Shown piece by piece: positions 34,941-46,800 of a stretch of 64,000 nucleotides of DNA. The position numbers and the translations under genes are program-made. The notes below the pieces were generated by a model. That model saw only the letters and a program-made list of their open reading frames with translations, did not search any database and was not told the origin of the DNA. Position 1 is the first letter of the stretch, and every line of letters begins with the position of its first letter. The stretch is from Seminavis robusta. Lineage: Eukaryota > Bacillariophyta > Bacillariophyceae > Naviculales > Naviculaceae. Location: assembly GCA_903772945.1 (NCBI GenBank), contig CAICTM010000421.1:1-64000 (forward strand), read 5' to 3'.

Positions 34941-36449
34941 TCAGGGCTGCGGGTCAGCAACTCCACAGTCCGTGAGGAGAGTATGGAGCTTCTGCACCGT
35001 AGCCGCCGAGTAGCGCTTGTGGGTGGCAGCGCGCTTGCATCCGGAGGTGCAGCTGCCTTTTAGGGCCCAGGCCATGCAGACGTCCTGACCACCATGCTTG
35101 GGAATGGTGTACTGATGGTCCTTGGTCATTTCCGTGATGGAGCGGAATCCCGAGTCCTCAAAACGCTTCAAGAGGTCCTCATCGCCATGGACGTTGGTGA
35201 CTGGGTGTGCTCCCGCTTGCTGAATGTTCGCTCCGGCAGGCTTCTTGCTCGGCGGCTCGGGAGCGGGCTTGAAGAACGAGTACCAGTGCGCAGGGAGCTC
35301 AGCGAGGGACGAGGCACGGGAGGACTGAACGAGTCTAGTCAGCGCACCAAAGTTGGGGGCAGCAGCGCCCGGGTTTAGGATAGCTTCGTTGACCCACAGG
35401 AAGTAATCTTGTTGGACCTCGAAAAGGATGCGACCGCACAAGTCCACCGCCACACTCCGGTTGTCAGCATGCAGGCCATGGATGGTGTGGAGGTAGGATC
35501 CCAGCGAGAGGGCCACATCACGCACCGAGCGTGAGACGGGATGGTTTCCTCCATGGAAGACATCTATCATGATGGAGAAACCATAGAGCTTTTCCTCCGC
35601 AATGCGACCATCGGTGGGAAACTTGACATCGGTGGAAGTGATGGCAATGGCATCTTCCAAGGTGACCGAGGCTCCCTTCTCAACGTACTCCGCTCGAGCA
35701 GCCAAGTCCTGGACCGCCTTCGCTTCCGAATGACCTTGGCACACCACTGAGAAGGGGGAGAGGCCTTTGCCCAAGGTGGTCCCTTGACCGTTCACGAAGT
35801 ACTTGCGGAAGACACGATCCAGAATGTGTCCAGTGACCAAGGGTTTGTTCACGAGGTTGATGGGTAGTGCCGAAGCCTGAGTGCGTTCGTCTAGTTGAGC
35901 TTGCAAGATCCCGTGTTCATTCCCTTTGGGGGACTTCGCGAGCAGACGGTGAATAACGGGAAGGTTTGCGTCATCGACCACGTTGCAGAGGTTGTGGACG
36001 CGAGTGGCTAGGGCGACCCCGAATTTATCCGTGAAGGTTTTGTTGCTCTTTTCACGGTCATACTGGAGTTGTTGTTCAACAGTGGCCTCCAGCGTATCAC
36101 GTAGGTTCGTGATTCCCGCGTTGAAGGTTGCGTTGGTCAGGCCCGGACCTACCGTGCCAAGCGCCGCCATGTAGGGGGAGAGTACCCGGTTTGTGCTTCG
36201 TTGGAGCGCGTTTGCGCTAATGGGCGCGGCCACGTTAGCAGCAGCATTACTAGTGGACGTGTGACCTCCCGCGACCAACGTACAACAGCCGCGGAACCAT
36301 TGGACCAAAGGGGCAATGGCAGCCTGTCGCGCAGGATCCGCGTGAGTCATCTCGGGCGTAAGGACTTCCGCACGGAACTGGGGAAGACTGTACTGTTCTT
36401 CGGGACGGGCCACAAGGACGGCTTCAGACAGATAGGACGGAAGAGGCAT
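34941..36449 (-). CDS. DIRS-like gag, C-terminal 3/4 (interrupted by LINE)
   Basis: The ORF has 502 codons. It carries a helical capsid-like body and, near the C-terminus, a CCCH finger: Cys-X8-Cys-X3-Cys-X5-His in VCMAWALKGSCTSGCKRAA, then TH. Such a finger is likely used for RNA packaging. The apparent start MPLPS is not the true N-terminus. It is the target-site duplication of the LINE, and the preceding 159 codons continue at 47131-47607 in the same frame, giving a gag of about 661 residues. It is followed after 215 bp by the RT ORF. The noisy twin is at 14704-16158. Confidence 0.75.
   Translation of the reverse strand: MPLPSYLSEAVLVARPEEQYSLPQFRAEVLTPEMTHADPARQAAIAPLVQWFRGCCTLVAGGHTSTSNAAANVAAPISANALQRSTNRVLSPYMAALGTVGPGLTNATFNAGITNLRDTLEATVEQQLQYDREKSNKTFTDKFGVALATRVHNLCNVVDDANLPVIHRLLAKSPKGNEHGILQAQLDERTQASALPINLVNKPLVTGHILDRVFRKYFVNGQGTTLGKGLSPFSVVCQGHSEAKAVQDLAARAEYVEKGASVTLEDAIAITSTDVKFPTDGRIAEEKLYGFSIMIDVFHGGNHPVSRSVRDVALSLGSYLHTIHGLHADNRSVAVDLCGRILFEVQQDYFLWVNEAILNPGAAAPNFGALTRLVQSSRASSLAELPAHWYSFFKPAPEPPSKKPAGANIQQAGAHPVTNVHGDEDLLKRFEDSGFRSITEMTKDHQYTIPKHGGQDVCMAWALKGSCTSGCKRAATHKRYSAATVQKLHTLLTDCGVADPQP
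36434..36449. repeat. LINE target-site duplication, left copy
   Basis: AGGACGGAAGAGGCAT, identical to 47115-47130. Both lie in the gag codons for Met-Pro-Leu-Pro-Ser. Confidence 0.9.
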
Positions 36450-36510
36450 AACAATTCCAGATCCAGGCGAACTGGAAACGCCCTACTCGGACGCACACTG
36501 ACTCGAATAT

Positions 36511-38610
36511 TTGTACTCTTTATTCTATAGTAAACTGGCTGTTTTCTATCCACCCAAACGAAAAAGGACCACCATGGCGCCTAGCGGTCCATTTCGCCGT
36601 CGAACGAAAGACAAGCACATCACTGCGACCATGGGAATCTCTTCTACAACTACGAAGCGACATGGTTTGATCTTGGATCCATCGGAAAGCGCCAGGAAAC
36701 CATTGAACACGACCTCATCGAAGACGTTAGAAACGCGGTCATCAAGGGCAAAGCGCGATCAAGTCACCACCAAGCTAGCAAAATCAAGTCAATCTGATGG
36801 ATTTCTACAGATACAACGGAGCAAGAAATCTATTCCGATGGGCATGATGCAAGATCTTGCCACTGGCAAGTGCAACAATGGAGAAATCCCCGATGATAAT
36901 CAGTTTCATGCACTCGGCAGATACATGGACGATGAATGGCTCCAACAGAATAACCACAATGACGATGCAATCTCCATGAACACCATCGACACAACCGGAA
37001 CCGCGTCAACTACTGATGTCTCTCTTGCTCCCACGCCACCACGAAAGAATACCAATAAGGCATGTTCGAAGCCCAACCAATACAAACCTCGCAATCTCAG
37101 TCACAAGAGCAAAAGAAACAAAACAATTCATCCAATTCCGCTTCCGCTGCCACCAGTCTTAGCTGTCACCTTCGACTTATCGCCGGTAGTCTGGGACGAT
37201 GGGAAACAAGCAGATGTCCCTTCTTCGAAGCCATCGCGCCATAGCTTCACGGTGCTGTCAAAGGAAAAATCGAAACGTAAACAGGCGGTACCCAAACCCA
37301 CAAACAACAACTCAACTAAGAAACCATCCCTTGATCTCGATAACACAACAGCTTGGCCGACGTTAACCAACTCGAGCATGCGACCTAATAGCCACAACGA
37401 GCGACGTTTTACCTGGCCCCAAACAGCTGTCGCCCACTCTCAGCCTCGAATCAAGTACTCCAAACAGAAAACAAAGAAATACCCATTGAAACCTGCCATT
37501 GCTGCAGCCATCAACTCGTCCATCCCGAATTCGACAAAACAAGAGACCTCTCTAGCCAGCGAAAATCTCGACAATGATATCGAGGCGGTTGTTGATGCGT
37601 GTGCGGCCAAGAGAGAGACCTCTGCCGAGATGCCAGACCATAAAGGATCCAAGCATTGTCTAAACAGTCAATCCAGCGTCATCTCAATGCTCAACATGCA
37701 GCTTTGTCCAGCCAACTCAACGAAGAAGGAATAGAGGAATATCCTACCGTTTTGACAGCACCACACAGCTTGCCGTCATCTACTTCCTTCACCGGAACTG
37801 ATGAGGACCCTGTCGACCTGATCACTCCCATTAAAACAATCAAGAACATGAAAGAAATGATCCCAACGACAATGCCCTTGTGGTGTCTCCAGTGTAATGG
37901 GCCGGCTCTTCCTGTGGACATCATTGACTTCAAGCATACTAGGCCCCATCAGACAGACAGCTCCCATCTGACACACTACTGCGAATCCTGTCGACAGTTC
38001 ATACCACTTGAGGGCACTTTGGATCTGGCTACCCGCTCAGTTTCGCCGCTGACAATGCTCTTGTCTCCGACTGGAACTCGTGTAGACACTACCATTACTG
38101 ATCCAACAGAAGACGAAATCAAAATCGGAATTCAACATCTTCAAGACACAGCACGTAAACAGGAAATGACCGAATCACTTCTTGTCAAGCAAATGACTAC
38201 TCTCTTTGACACTGTTGCTACCGGTGACCCTCAGCTTCAAACCCAAAACTTGCATGCAACCACAATCAATTCCAGTGTGGAACATGCCTATAGCCTGCCC
38301 ACCACTCCACAGGAAGAAACCACACAACCGCCAGATAAAAAGCTCCAATTCAACCATGTGACAGTCCTCATCAGTGCTTCTGTAACCAGGTTTCAATCTC
38401 TCGACCTCAAGACCCCTTGTGTTTCCTCTGCAAGTGGAAGGCCGATCCAGACAAAATACTCACTTATCTTGAAACAGAACTGGCTTTCCTTGTTCCCACC
38501 AACCCAGCCAATGACACTGCTTCTGTCTGTGTTAGGAAATCCCTCCTTGAGCTACAGAGAACCCACTTTCCATTGCCTCAGAGATTCATCATAGAGCAAA
38601 GTACTTGGGT
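36511..38610 (+). CDS. LINE ORF1, N-terminal part (frameshifted)
   Basis: The first 407 codons (36511-37734) are basic and rich in Ser, Thr, Asn and Lys. The coding sequence then moves to a second frame around 37640-37730 (KQSIQRHLNAQHAALSSQL), which includes a Cys pair pattern (LWCLQCNGPALP and HYCESCRQFIPLEG). It moves to a third frame near 38400 (PLCFLCKWKADPDKILTYL). The CxxC pairs and the RHLNAQH segment suggest nucleic-acid-binding zinc fingers, as is common in LINE ORF1 proteins. Because this is the clean copy, the frame changes are probably real decay or unresolved indels. Function is inferred from position. Confidence 0.5.
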
Positions 38611-40857
38611 CTACTGGAACCAGCCCCTGATATTGATGTTCCCCCAATTCCAGGCATTGCCACCATGACCATTCAGGAATCCAAGCAAGACGCTGCTGCT
38701 GCTTCACTTGGTGTGGCCAATCCTATGGCTCTTGATACAGATGAGGGCACCGATGAATCCAACACCAATGGCAATCAGGACGGCGACACAGGAGACACTA
38801 TGAGGGATGACGACGAGGAAAGCTTTGAGGATGCCAATGATGGTGCAAGAAGCCACAAGACACACTGCTTTGGTGTTCGCATAGAGGCAATGAATCCGGC
38901 AACCACAGCAATGCCTATGCCTCTGGTCATGCAGTTGTTGACACTGTTGTGTTCTGATGACAGGTACACAATCACCTTCAAAGACCATGAAGGGATAGGA
39001 GACTTTGACGGCAATGGAATTGACTTGGACTCCCTAGGAGACATGACCCGCGACCAGCTAGTGAAGTGGCTAAATGCCTCCGTGATGGATTGGGGCCCCA
39101 TCAATGACTACATTCGTCGATTTGCCTGTTCTTTCTATGTGCACAGCCCTGATTACGACAGTGTGCCTGCACTGAAGAAGATTCAAGGGGTGGTTCCCTT
39201 TCTCAAAGAACACAAGCTTTTCCTCTGCCCACACAGCTTAGAGGAATCCCAAACTGCCACAGTATGCTACATTGCCGGGAAGAATCCTAAGAAGACCTTC
39301 CGCGATGGCCTGTTACCCAGGGTATCCAGTTGGTTCCGTCAGCAGAGGCCATCCATCACCTGTCCCATTGCCATTGTTCCAACCAAAGTCAAGGTCGATA
39401 CTGAGAAGATTGACATCCTTGGTATCCAAGTGGGAATCACCGACCGTCCAGCCTTTGAAAACCTGATGAAAGCCATTGCCAATGATCCCTCTCTGCAACA
39501 TCCACAGTTAGATCTACTGAGCCCCAAATTGAACAAGATCGGCAGACAAAGAAAGCACCATGACCTTATGAAGAAGGCAGTTATTCAACATATGGATGTC
39601 ATCAATGCCACCACAGGAGTCCCCCTTCAAGATCTGAATCCAACCTTTGAGGATGAAATTCGTCTTTTGCTCTTAGAGAAGATTGTCGCTGCCAATGGAA
39701 AGCCCCTGCTGTTGGATCTGGAACGCCACAAATTCTATGCCACTGCAGGACAGTACTATGCCATTTGCCAGAAGAGTGCTAGAGACACAGTGGTGGAACG
39801 ACTCACAGATATCTTCTCCGATGCCACCATCTTCCCCCAAGACTATGCCCTCAAAGATGAGGAACCTTCTGTCATTAACAGAGAACCACGAACTCCAAGG
39901 GATGACTCTTGGGATCAGTACTCATACAGCAGTCGCTCCTTTCAAACCCTGTATCAAGATGATGCCTCCCTTGCTTCAGTGGAGGCAATCATCACTACCT
40001 GGGCAGACAAAGTCAGAACTTGGGGACAGAATCAGGCACCAGTGACAAATGTCTCTGTACCAGATACAGCCACCACTGTGGCAACCAGTGATGTTACTAG
40101 TGATGCACAGTCCAAAGAAATAGCCGCCCTCAAAGCAGCAATGGAACAACAGACCAAGTCCACATTAGCCATGCAGCAACAGACCAAGTCCACATTAGAT
40201 GCTATGGAAAGAATAGAGAAGAAACACCAGGAACAACTGGAACAACTGGAAGCAAAGCACCAAAAGGACCAGGAAGCCAGTGAAGCAAGATTTCAGCAGA
40301 TGATGGCCTTGCTCAGTAACATGCAAAGACCATCTGAAGCCACTGCCACCCCCTCCAACCCTCCTTCCTCCAGACAACCACTACCTCCTGGAGGGGGTGC
40401 CATTGATGCTCCAGTACCGGGTATGCCTGTGCCCCATCATGGAAGTTACCAGACTCCTCATCAGTCTCCAGCCCATGGACAATATCAACACCAAGGCACT
40501 AATGATGTCTACACACATCCAGACTTTCTGCAGGGCTACCACGGCAATCCCTATCAGAAGCGACCACCACCTTCAAATGTACCAGTTGCAACTCAAGATG
40601 GTATTCCTGTGACGTCTCCTCTACTCAAGCAAGATGACAAGCGTCCTCGCGCTGATCCACGTTCTCTTCAGCCAGCCCAGTTGTATGCAGCAGCCACCTA
40701 TCAGCCTTACCAGCAGTCACAGCCACCACCCTACCATGGATTACAGTATCTTGCTGGTGCAGGATTCTACCCAGGATTTCCCCAGCCTACCCAACCCCCA
40801 TCACAACCCCCACCCAACCAGGACCCACAGGGGCATCCTGATGGGCGGGGTAGTTAA
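38605..40857 (+). CDS. LINE ORF1, C-terminal part with coiled coil
   Basis: The 750-codon open frame (stop TAA) has three parts. First comes a folded, charged domain of about 400 residues with repeated hydrophobic patterning (for example YTITFKDHEGIGDFDGNG). Next is a long coiled coil (KEIAALKAAMEQQTKSTLAM, continuing EKKHQEQLEQLEAKHQKDQ). Last is a Pro/Gln/Tyr-rich tail (QPYQQSQPPPYHGLQYL, then PGFPQPTQPPS). The coiled coil probably trimerises or multimerises the RNA-binding protein. The frame before it ends at about 38594-38610. A start at Met 38605 is unlikely to be the biological one, since coding continues upstream in other frames. Confidence 0.6.
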   Translation: MGLLEPAPDIDVPPIPGIATMTIQESKQDAAAASLGVANPMALDTDEGTDESNTNGNQDGDTGDTMRDDDEESFEDANDGARSHKTHCFGVRIEAMNPATTAMPMPLVMQLLTLLCSDDRYTITFKDHEGIGDFDGNGIDLDSLGDMTRDQLVKWLNASVMDWGPINDYIRRFACSFYVHSPDYDSVPALKKIQGVVPFLKEHKLFLCPHSLEESQTATVCYIAGKNPKKTFRDGLLPRVSSWFRQQRPSITCPIAIVPTKVKVDTEKIDILGIQVGITDRPAFENLMKAIANDPSLQHPQLDLLSPKLNKIGRQRKHHDLMKKAVIQHMDVINATTGVPLQDLNPTFEDEIRLLLLEKIVAANGKPLLLDLERHKFYATAGQYYAICQKSARDTVVERLTDIFSDATIFPQDYALKDEEPSVINREPRTPRDDSWDQYSYSSRSFQTLYQDDASLASVEAIITTWADKVRTWGQNQAPVTNVSVPDTATTVATSDVTSDAQSKEIAALKAAMEQQTKSTLAMQQQTKSTLDAMERIEKKHQEQLEQLEAKHQKDQEASEARFQQMMALLSNMQRPSEATATPSNPPSSRQPLPPGGGAIDAPVPGMPVPHHGSYQTPHQSPAHGQYQHQGTNDVYTHPDFLQGYHGNPYQKRPPPSNVPVATQDGIPVTSPLLKQDDKRPRADPRSLQPAQLYAAATYQPYQQSQPPPYHGLQYLAGAGFYPGFPQPTQPPSQPPPNQDPQGHPDGRGS

Positions 40858-40859
40858 AG

Positions 40860-41890
40860 ATGGGCTGGGCTCCCCCGGCACAAAGTGTTCTATGGGACTC
40901 GCTGGGCGGAGGCCAGCCTACAGGGGCAGTTGAATCACCGTTAGTGGATGACTTTGACTCATGGGACAATATCAAGGGGATGCTGGCTCGAAATGAGCCA
41001 GTGGGGGACATTATGCCACCCAAGAAGCCACCAAATGTGGCGAGATTCATCTTCAACAACAAAAGAGGATTCCCACTTTACGATGAAAATGGCGGGGAGC
41101 TCTTTGAAGACTGCAAGACTTTGGGAATGTTAGGAGCCGATTATGCTGGATTTCAGGAGCCCAATCTTGATACTAATCAGCCAGGTGTGCGTCGGAAGAT
41201 TCAAGCAGCTGTGAGGAAGGCCTTTGACCATAGGAAGGTCACTTTTGGCAGCACTCCACAGATTCACTTGAGAGAATACAAGCCAGGAGGGACTCTATCT
41301 CTGGTGATGGGCCGCACCGTTGGCAGAGTGTTGGAGGCTGAGGCAGATTACCTGGGGCGATGGAAAAGAACGGTTCTATCCTGCAAAGATGGAAAGCGAT
41401 TATCGGTTTACAATGTGTATACTGTGACTGATGGGAGTGTTGAGAGGGCTGGGGATATGACCGTTTTGGCCCAACTACATGCCATCTATGTACAGGAATC
41501 AAGGCCGTCCCTGGATCCAAGGAGGAACCACTATGATGATCTTCAGAAATGCGTGGCCAACGACATTGCAAATGGTCATGAGATTATTGTGGGTGGGGAT
41601 TTCAATGACAATTTGGCAAGAGGACGGAAAGGTCTATCGCGACTGGTCTCCGATTGCAAGCTTGTAGATCCGATTTTTTACAAATCACGGAATCAGCGAT
41701 TTTAACACCTATGTCAGAGGCAGTAAGGTAATCGATTACATCCTCGTTTCTGAAAACCTTTTGGATGCTGTCGACGCTTGTGGTTACCATCCGTTCTGTG
41801 ACCACTTCTATAGTGACCACCGTGCCTGCTTTGTCGACTTCGACTTGAAACAGCTGTTTGGGTCTGATACAGCAGCTTTACCAAAGCCCT
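40860..41890 (+). CDS. LINE ORF2: APE-like endonuclease domain
   Basis: The frame opens 3 bp after the ORF1 stop. Endonuclease motifs are visible in order: FIFNNKRGFPLYD, AGFQEPN (catalytic Glu), LSVYNVYTVTDGS, IIVGGDFNDN (Asp/Asn) and, after a one-base frame change near 41700, FYSDHRACFVDFD (Ser-Asp-His). The domain nicks the target strand for target-primed reverse transcription. The frameshift at about 41700-41750 separates the last motif from the rest, in this copy and also in the noisy one. Confidence 0.7.
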
Positions 41891-43858
41891 GTCAACGAAG
41901 GGTGCATTCCAAGAAACGCCACCAAGTCACCACCTACATCAAATCCAAGTACAGCTATCTTGACAATCATGGATTCTTTCAACGACTGTGGAGATTCAAC
42001 CAGGCACCTACCCAGCAGGAGGCTGAGGCCTTGGATCAACTCCTGCTCTCTGCAAGCCTCCATGCCGCCAAAAAGTGCCCTACCTATTCACCCATTCCCA
42101 GTTCCCCAGCATTGACCCAGTTACGCCTGACGTTCCAAGTCTTGACGATGGCCCAGCATGCACTCCAATGCAAGAACAACATTACCAATCAGATTCGTCT
42201 CCGCATGGAGCGGATCTCCGATCCAGCCTTTGAACTACCCACCTCGTTGGAAGACTGCAAGAAACGAAAGAAGCAAGCCCGCAAGGAACTTCGTGCGGCG
42301 GAGGTGGATGAGTGGAGAACGCACAAGTTGCGCCAAGAGTATCAAATGGAACTCCAAGCACAGTACGAATCTGCCGGTGACACGAGGTTGGCTAATGTGA
42401 TGAAGCGCTTGCGCAACGCTGAAGCCACTCGGAGAGCATGGCAAAAGTGTGCACACGCGCGGGGTAAATGTCATGGTGCGGGACTGACAGCCTTGGAAGT
42501 CCCCCGAGACCTCACTGCGCCACCAAAACAGTGTCAAGACTGGATGTATGTTGAGGATCCCGAGGAAATTGAACGCCATCTCCAGGCTCACCTCAAAAAG
42601 CACTTCCGGCAGGCTGAGGAGACAGAATTCCGATCCGACTCCACATTGCGGACTGATACAGATTTCTCCGCCAGTACTGCTACCGCCGATGCAATCCTCG
42701 ATGGAGAATACGACATTTGCCCATTTGAAATGTCATTTGCTACAGCAGTCCTCCTCAGGCACCTGGCTCGGGCTTGCGACGGTGAGATTCCAGCAACACT
42801 GACAGAGGATTAGTTTGATGGGAAACTCAAGAGCTGGAATGAACGTACTACCACCTCTCCCTCTGGACAACACCTCGGTCATTGGAAATCACTTTTTGCG
42901 GAACACAGTCTCGACCCGGAGTCTGATGAAGGAAAGGAATTGGCAGAGTTTCAAACCAAGATCAAGCAGGCCCACTTTAGGCTCCTCAACTTTGCTCTGG
43001 AACAGGGCTTTGCCTACTCTAGATGGAACAAAATTGTCAATACCCTCATCCCCAAGGATGAGGGTGGTTGCAAAATCCATCGTCTGCGAGTCATCCATAT
43101 CTTTGAAGCCGACTATAACCTGCTTCTAGGAGTGAAGTGGCGCGAACTCCTCCACCATGCCTCCAAGCAAGGACTGATCAACACCAGGCAATTCGGTTCC
43201 GTCCCAGGGAGGTCAGCAATTGATCTCTGTTATATGGAGGAACTAGAGTATGAAGTATCACGTTGTTGTTTGCACCCCTAATCAAGAATGACAATGACGC
43301 AGCAGCGTGCTACGACAGGATTCTCATGTACATTGCCAGTCTTGCAAGCCGAAAGATGGGTATGCCGGTACGTGTCTGTAAAGTGAATGGAATGAATCTG
43401 GAACAGGCCCAGTACCATATCAAGACCACTCTGGGAACGTCAGTCACGTTTCTCGGCCATACCGAGGAGGATCCCTGGCACGGGTCTGGCCAAGGCGCTG
43501 GCAACTCCCCTGCCTTATGGCTGTTATTTCGAGCACACTATTTGACTGTTTCGAGCCATATGCGACTGGTGCCACCTTTGCCAGCCCAGACAGATCAAAA
43601 CAGGTCAAGCTCTTCATGACAGGGTTTGTGGATGATACGAATTCTAGAACGAATTGCTTTCTCACCAACACTATCCCCTCAGTGCAGGTATTGGTGGACA
43701 AGGCAACCAAAGATGCTTAATGGTGGAGTGATCTTCTATGGTCGTCGGGTGGCAAGCTGGAGGCTTCGAAGTGTTCCTTTCATCATCTCCGATATGAGTT
43801 CAGATCCAGTGGCGAACCAAAGCTGGTCTCGGGGACTGACTTTACACCATCAATCAAG
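41761..43858 (+). CDS. LINE ORF2: linker and reverse transcriptase
   Basis: After a helical linker (to 42813) an in-frame TAG at 42811-42813 interrupts a context that continues in the same frame (FDGKLKSWNERTTTSPSGQH, LGHWK). RT motifs follow: QFGSVPGRSAIDLCYMEEL, then in a second frame NDNDAAACYDRIL (motif A Asp), HGSGQGAGNSPALW (motif B) and MTGFVDDTNSRTN (FVDD box, intact). Frames change near 43275, 43560 and 43850. The enzyme copies LINE RNA at the nicked target. At least four lesions in about 2 kb argue that this copy is inactive, or that residual indels remain. Confidence 0.65.
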
Positions 43859-46800
43859 GTGACATCCACTGATGGGATCGTCACGCCAATCAAACCAGTC
43901 GACAACTACAAAGATCACAAGTCACTGGGTTGTTTCAAAGGCCCGGCTGGAAATCTCGCAGCACAGAAAGCAGCCTTGATCAAGAAATGCACCCATTATA
44001 CCAGGGTTCTGAAAGGGTCCCCACTGAATCGACGGGAAGCCAACATGTTCTATCGAAGCATCTTCCTTTCGAGTGTAGGTTACTGCTTGGAGACCACCTT
44101 CTTCAAGGATGTCGATCTCGATACCATTGAATCGGCTCCACGCCGAGCTGCACTTCAGAAGATGGGGTATCGATCGAATACTGCGAAAGTGATCTGCTAT
44201 GGTTCCTGGAAGTTGGGGGGTATCGAAATGTTTCGACTCGCCGACAAGCAGGGAATCGGGGTCATCCAGCAGTTCTTAAAGCACTGGAGGACCAGGTGCA
44301 CCGACATCGGAGACCTAAGTGAAGTCACATACGCATGGTTGCAATTCCATGCAGGAATTGGCCGGCCCATCCTTGAGGATCTTGAGATCGATTGTCATCT
44401 ACCAGTCGGGCTGTTCCAATGCATGCGAAGGTTCCTTCAAACCGTTGGAGGCACGATTGAAGTGCACAACGCTCACATTCCGCCGTTGCAGCGCGAGCAC
44501 GACTCCTACATTATGGATTGGGTGGGGTGGTATGGGAATTTCTCCGAGGCAGATTTGAAACGAATCAACTATGTGCGTCTGTACTTCCAAGTTGTCACGG
44601 TAGCTGACATCACCACGGCATGTGGCACCTACATCCGGGAGGAGTTCTGGCATGGCTTTTCCAGTCCTCTGATGCCTCGCACCACCTACTTCAAAAGATT
44701 TCAAGATCGACCCACGGATCCCAGGACTTGGTGGTTGTGGAGGAAAGCGTTATCCCTGTTCGCTCCGAATCTGACATTGGACGTACCCCTGGGGAGGTGG
44801 CTCGTCTCTGCTGACAAGCTCCGCATGCGCCATAGATTCTTCTACGAAGTCGATGCCAACGTCGTCTATCAACAAGTTGACAATGAAGAGTCAGAATTCT
44901 GGATGTTCCAACATCCAGTTCTGAACAATGAACGGACAGTTCATCGCTGGGAGTTCGGAGATGAGACCTACCTGGACGCCAGCATCCTACACAACACGGT
45001 GCCACTGGATCCCTACTTCCCCCGATCTTGCACCTCTGTCCAACCAGACTCTGGAAAGCGGCGAGTCCTAGACCTGACCCTCTTCAACAAGCGTGAGACA
45101 GTGGTAGTTGGTAGTGGTTTCACAGCAGGCATTCCTGCTCGTCCACTACCACCCACACCAACAACATTTGAGGATTTCCTTGCCACTTTGGAGCCTTGGG
45201 AAACAGCTCTTGCTGACTTGATGGCCATGATTAAGGAACAGATCGAAGCCTTCAACGCCAAGAACAATAAGGAGCCCGAGGAGGAGCGTTGGGTGCAGGG
45301 CCCATTGATTCCCATGCCAGTTCTTGCTGAGGGCCATTATGACGAGCTTGAATGGATGGTGGACGCCTACTCAGTCCTGCAGATTGTCACAGCCATGCCC
45401 TTCTGGGTGGCCAGTGATGGGGCTGCAGACATTGACGCCCGTAAGGCGAGTTTTGCTTGGGTTCTGGCAGACAATCGCGATCAGATTGTGCTTCGGTGCT
45501 CTGGTCCCGTTTTTGGTATGGTTCCGACTTCCTACAGGGCGGAGGCTTATGGCATTTTATCCCCTACTTGCCTTCTGCGGCGATTGCTGGAGTTCTACGA
45601 CCAGACCAGCATGAAGAATTATGTACACCTATGCGACAATGAATCTGTTACAAACAAGTGTGCTGGCTGTCTGGATTACGAGGGCTGGTACCCCAATGAT
45701 TCCTTGAACTCCGACTGGGATGTCTTGCAGCAGATCGAGGAATCGTTTCTGGCTGCCGTCACAGTGCCCAAGATGGAGCACATCAAATCACACCAGGACA
45801 AGCACAAGGACATCGAAACACTACCTCTGAAGGCACAACTGAACTGCAGAGCCGACAAACTGGCAAGCAGTTACATGACCAGACACATGAAACAGGACCA
45901 CTCCAAGGTGCTCCGATTTCCCGCCAACTTGGCCCAGCTGCACCTTCCCAAAGGCACATGCACATACAAGCTTCCCAGAACACTGCGGCATCTCAGGAAC
46001 GACCAGCCCTTGTTCGACCACATTGTCAAACTCAATCCTGACTGGGATGAGGACACCCCAGCATTGGTCGATTGGACAGCCCATGGTCGGGCTGTCAACC
46101 GTCATGAGATACACAAACCGACAATTGTGAAGTTTCTATTTCAATTGTTGCCAGTTGGGAAACGGATCCACCGAGACGACCCCAAATATGATCACCACTG
46201 TCCCCGTTGCGGTGGTGATCATGAGACTGAGACCCATGTTTACAGATGCCCGCATGTTGACGTGGATTTGTGGCGAGGGACCATGCAACGAGCGATCAGC
46301 ACAAAGTTGCGCAAGGACTCCACAGACCCCTTCCTCCTGGAAATTGTTCTGGATGGGCTTCAATATCACTTTGAAGATCGATTCCTCCACCCGTGGCATT
46401 ACCCAGCACGGTATAGAGATCTTGTTGACGCTCAAAATCTCATTGGTTGGGACAACCTCTTGCGGGGACGGATGGCCAAGCAGTGGGCCAAGCACCAGGA
46501 TGCATATTTGCATCGGGTTGGTTCCAAGGAGACCACCAAAACCAGACAGCTTTGGGTCACCAACCTGGCCTCACTGCTCATCCAGCAGTGGTGGAACCTG
46601 TGGGAAGATCGAAATGCTGCCAGGCATGGCAAAGACAGGGAAGACCAGTGGAAGAAGAAGCACGAACAGCTTCAGCGGGAGGTGGAACTCATCTACGAGC
46701 GAGCGGATATGATCCCAGCGGAGCTGGTGGATTTTATCTTCAAGCGACCGCTTGACGAGCAAATGGCGAAGGGCCCAGGCGACATCAAAGCGTGGCTTGC

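Larger units (their letters stand above)
24073..44410 (+). repeat. Copy B of a ~20 kb duplicated segment
   Basis: Copy B starts at the base equivalent to 4375. Its left part (24073 to about 33480) is the noisy version of 4375-11480. Its right part (about 33480 onward) is the clean version of 13290-24047 and continues seamlessly into single-copy sequence. This reciprocal clean/noisy relation is the main evidence that the duplication is an assembly product. Confidence 0.9.
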
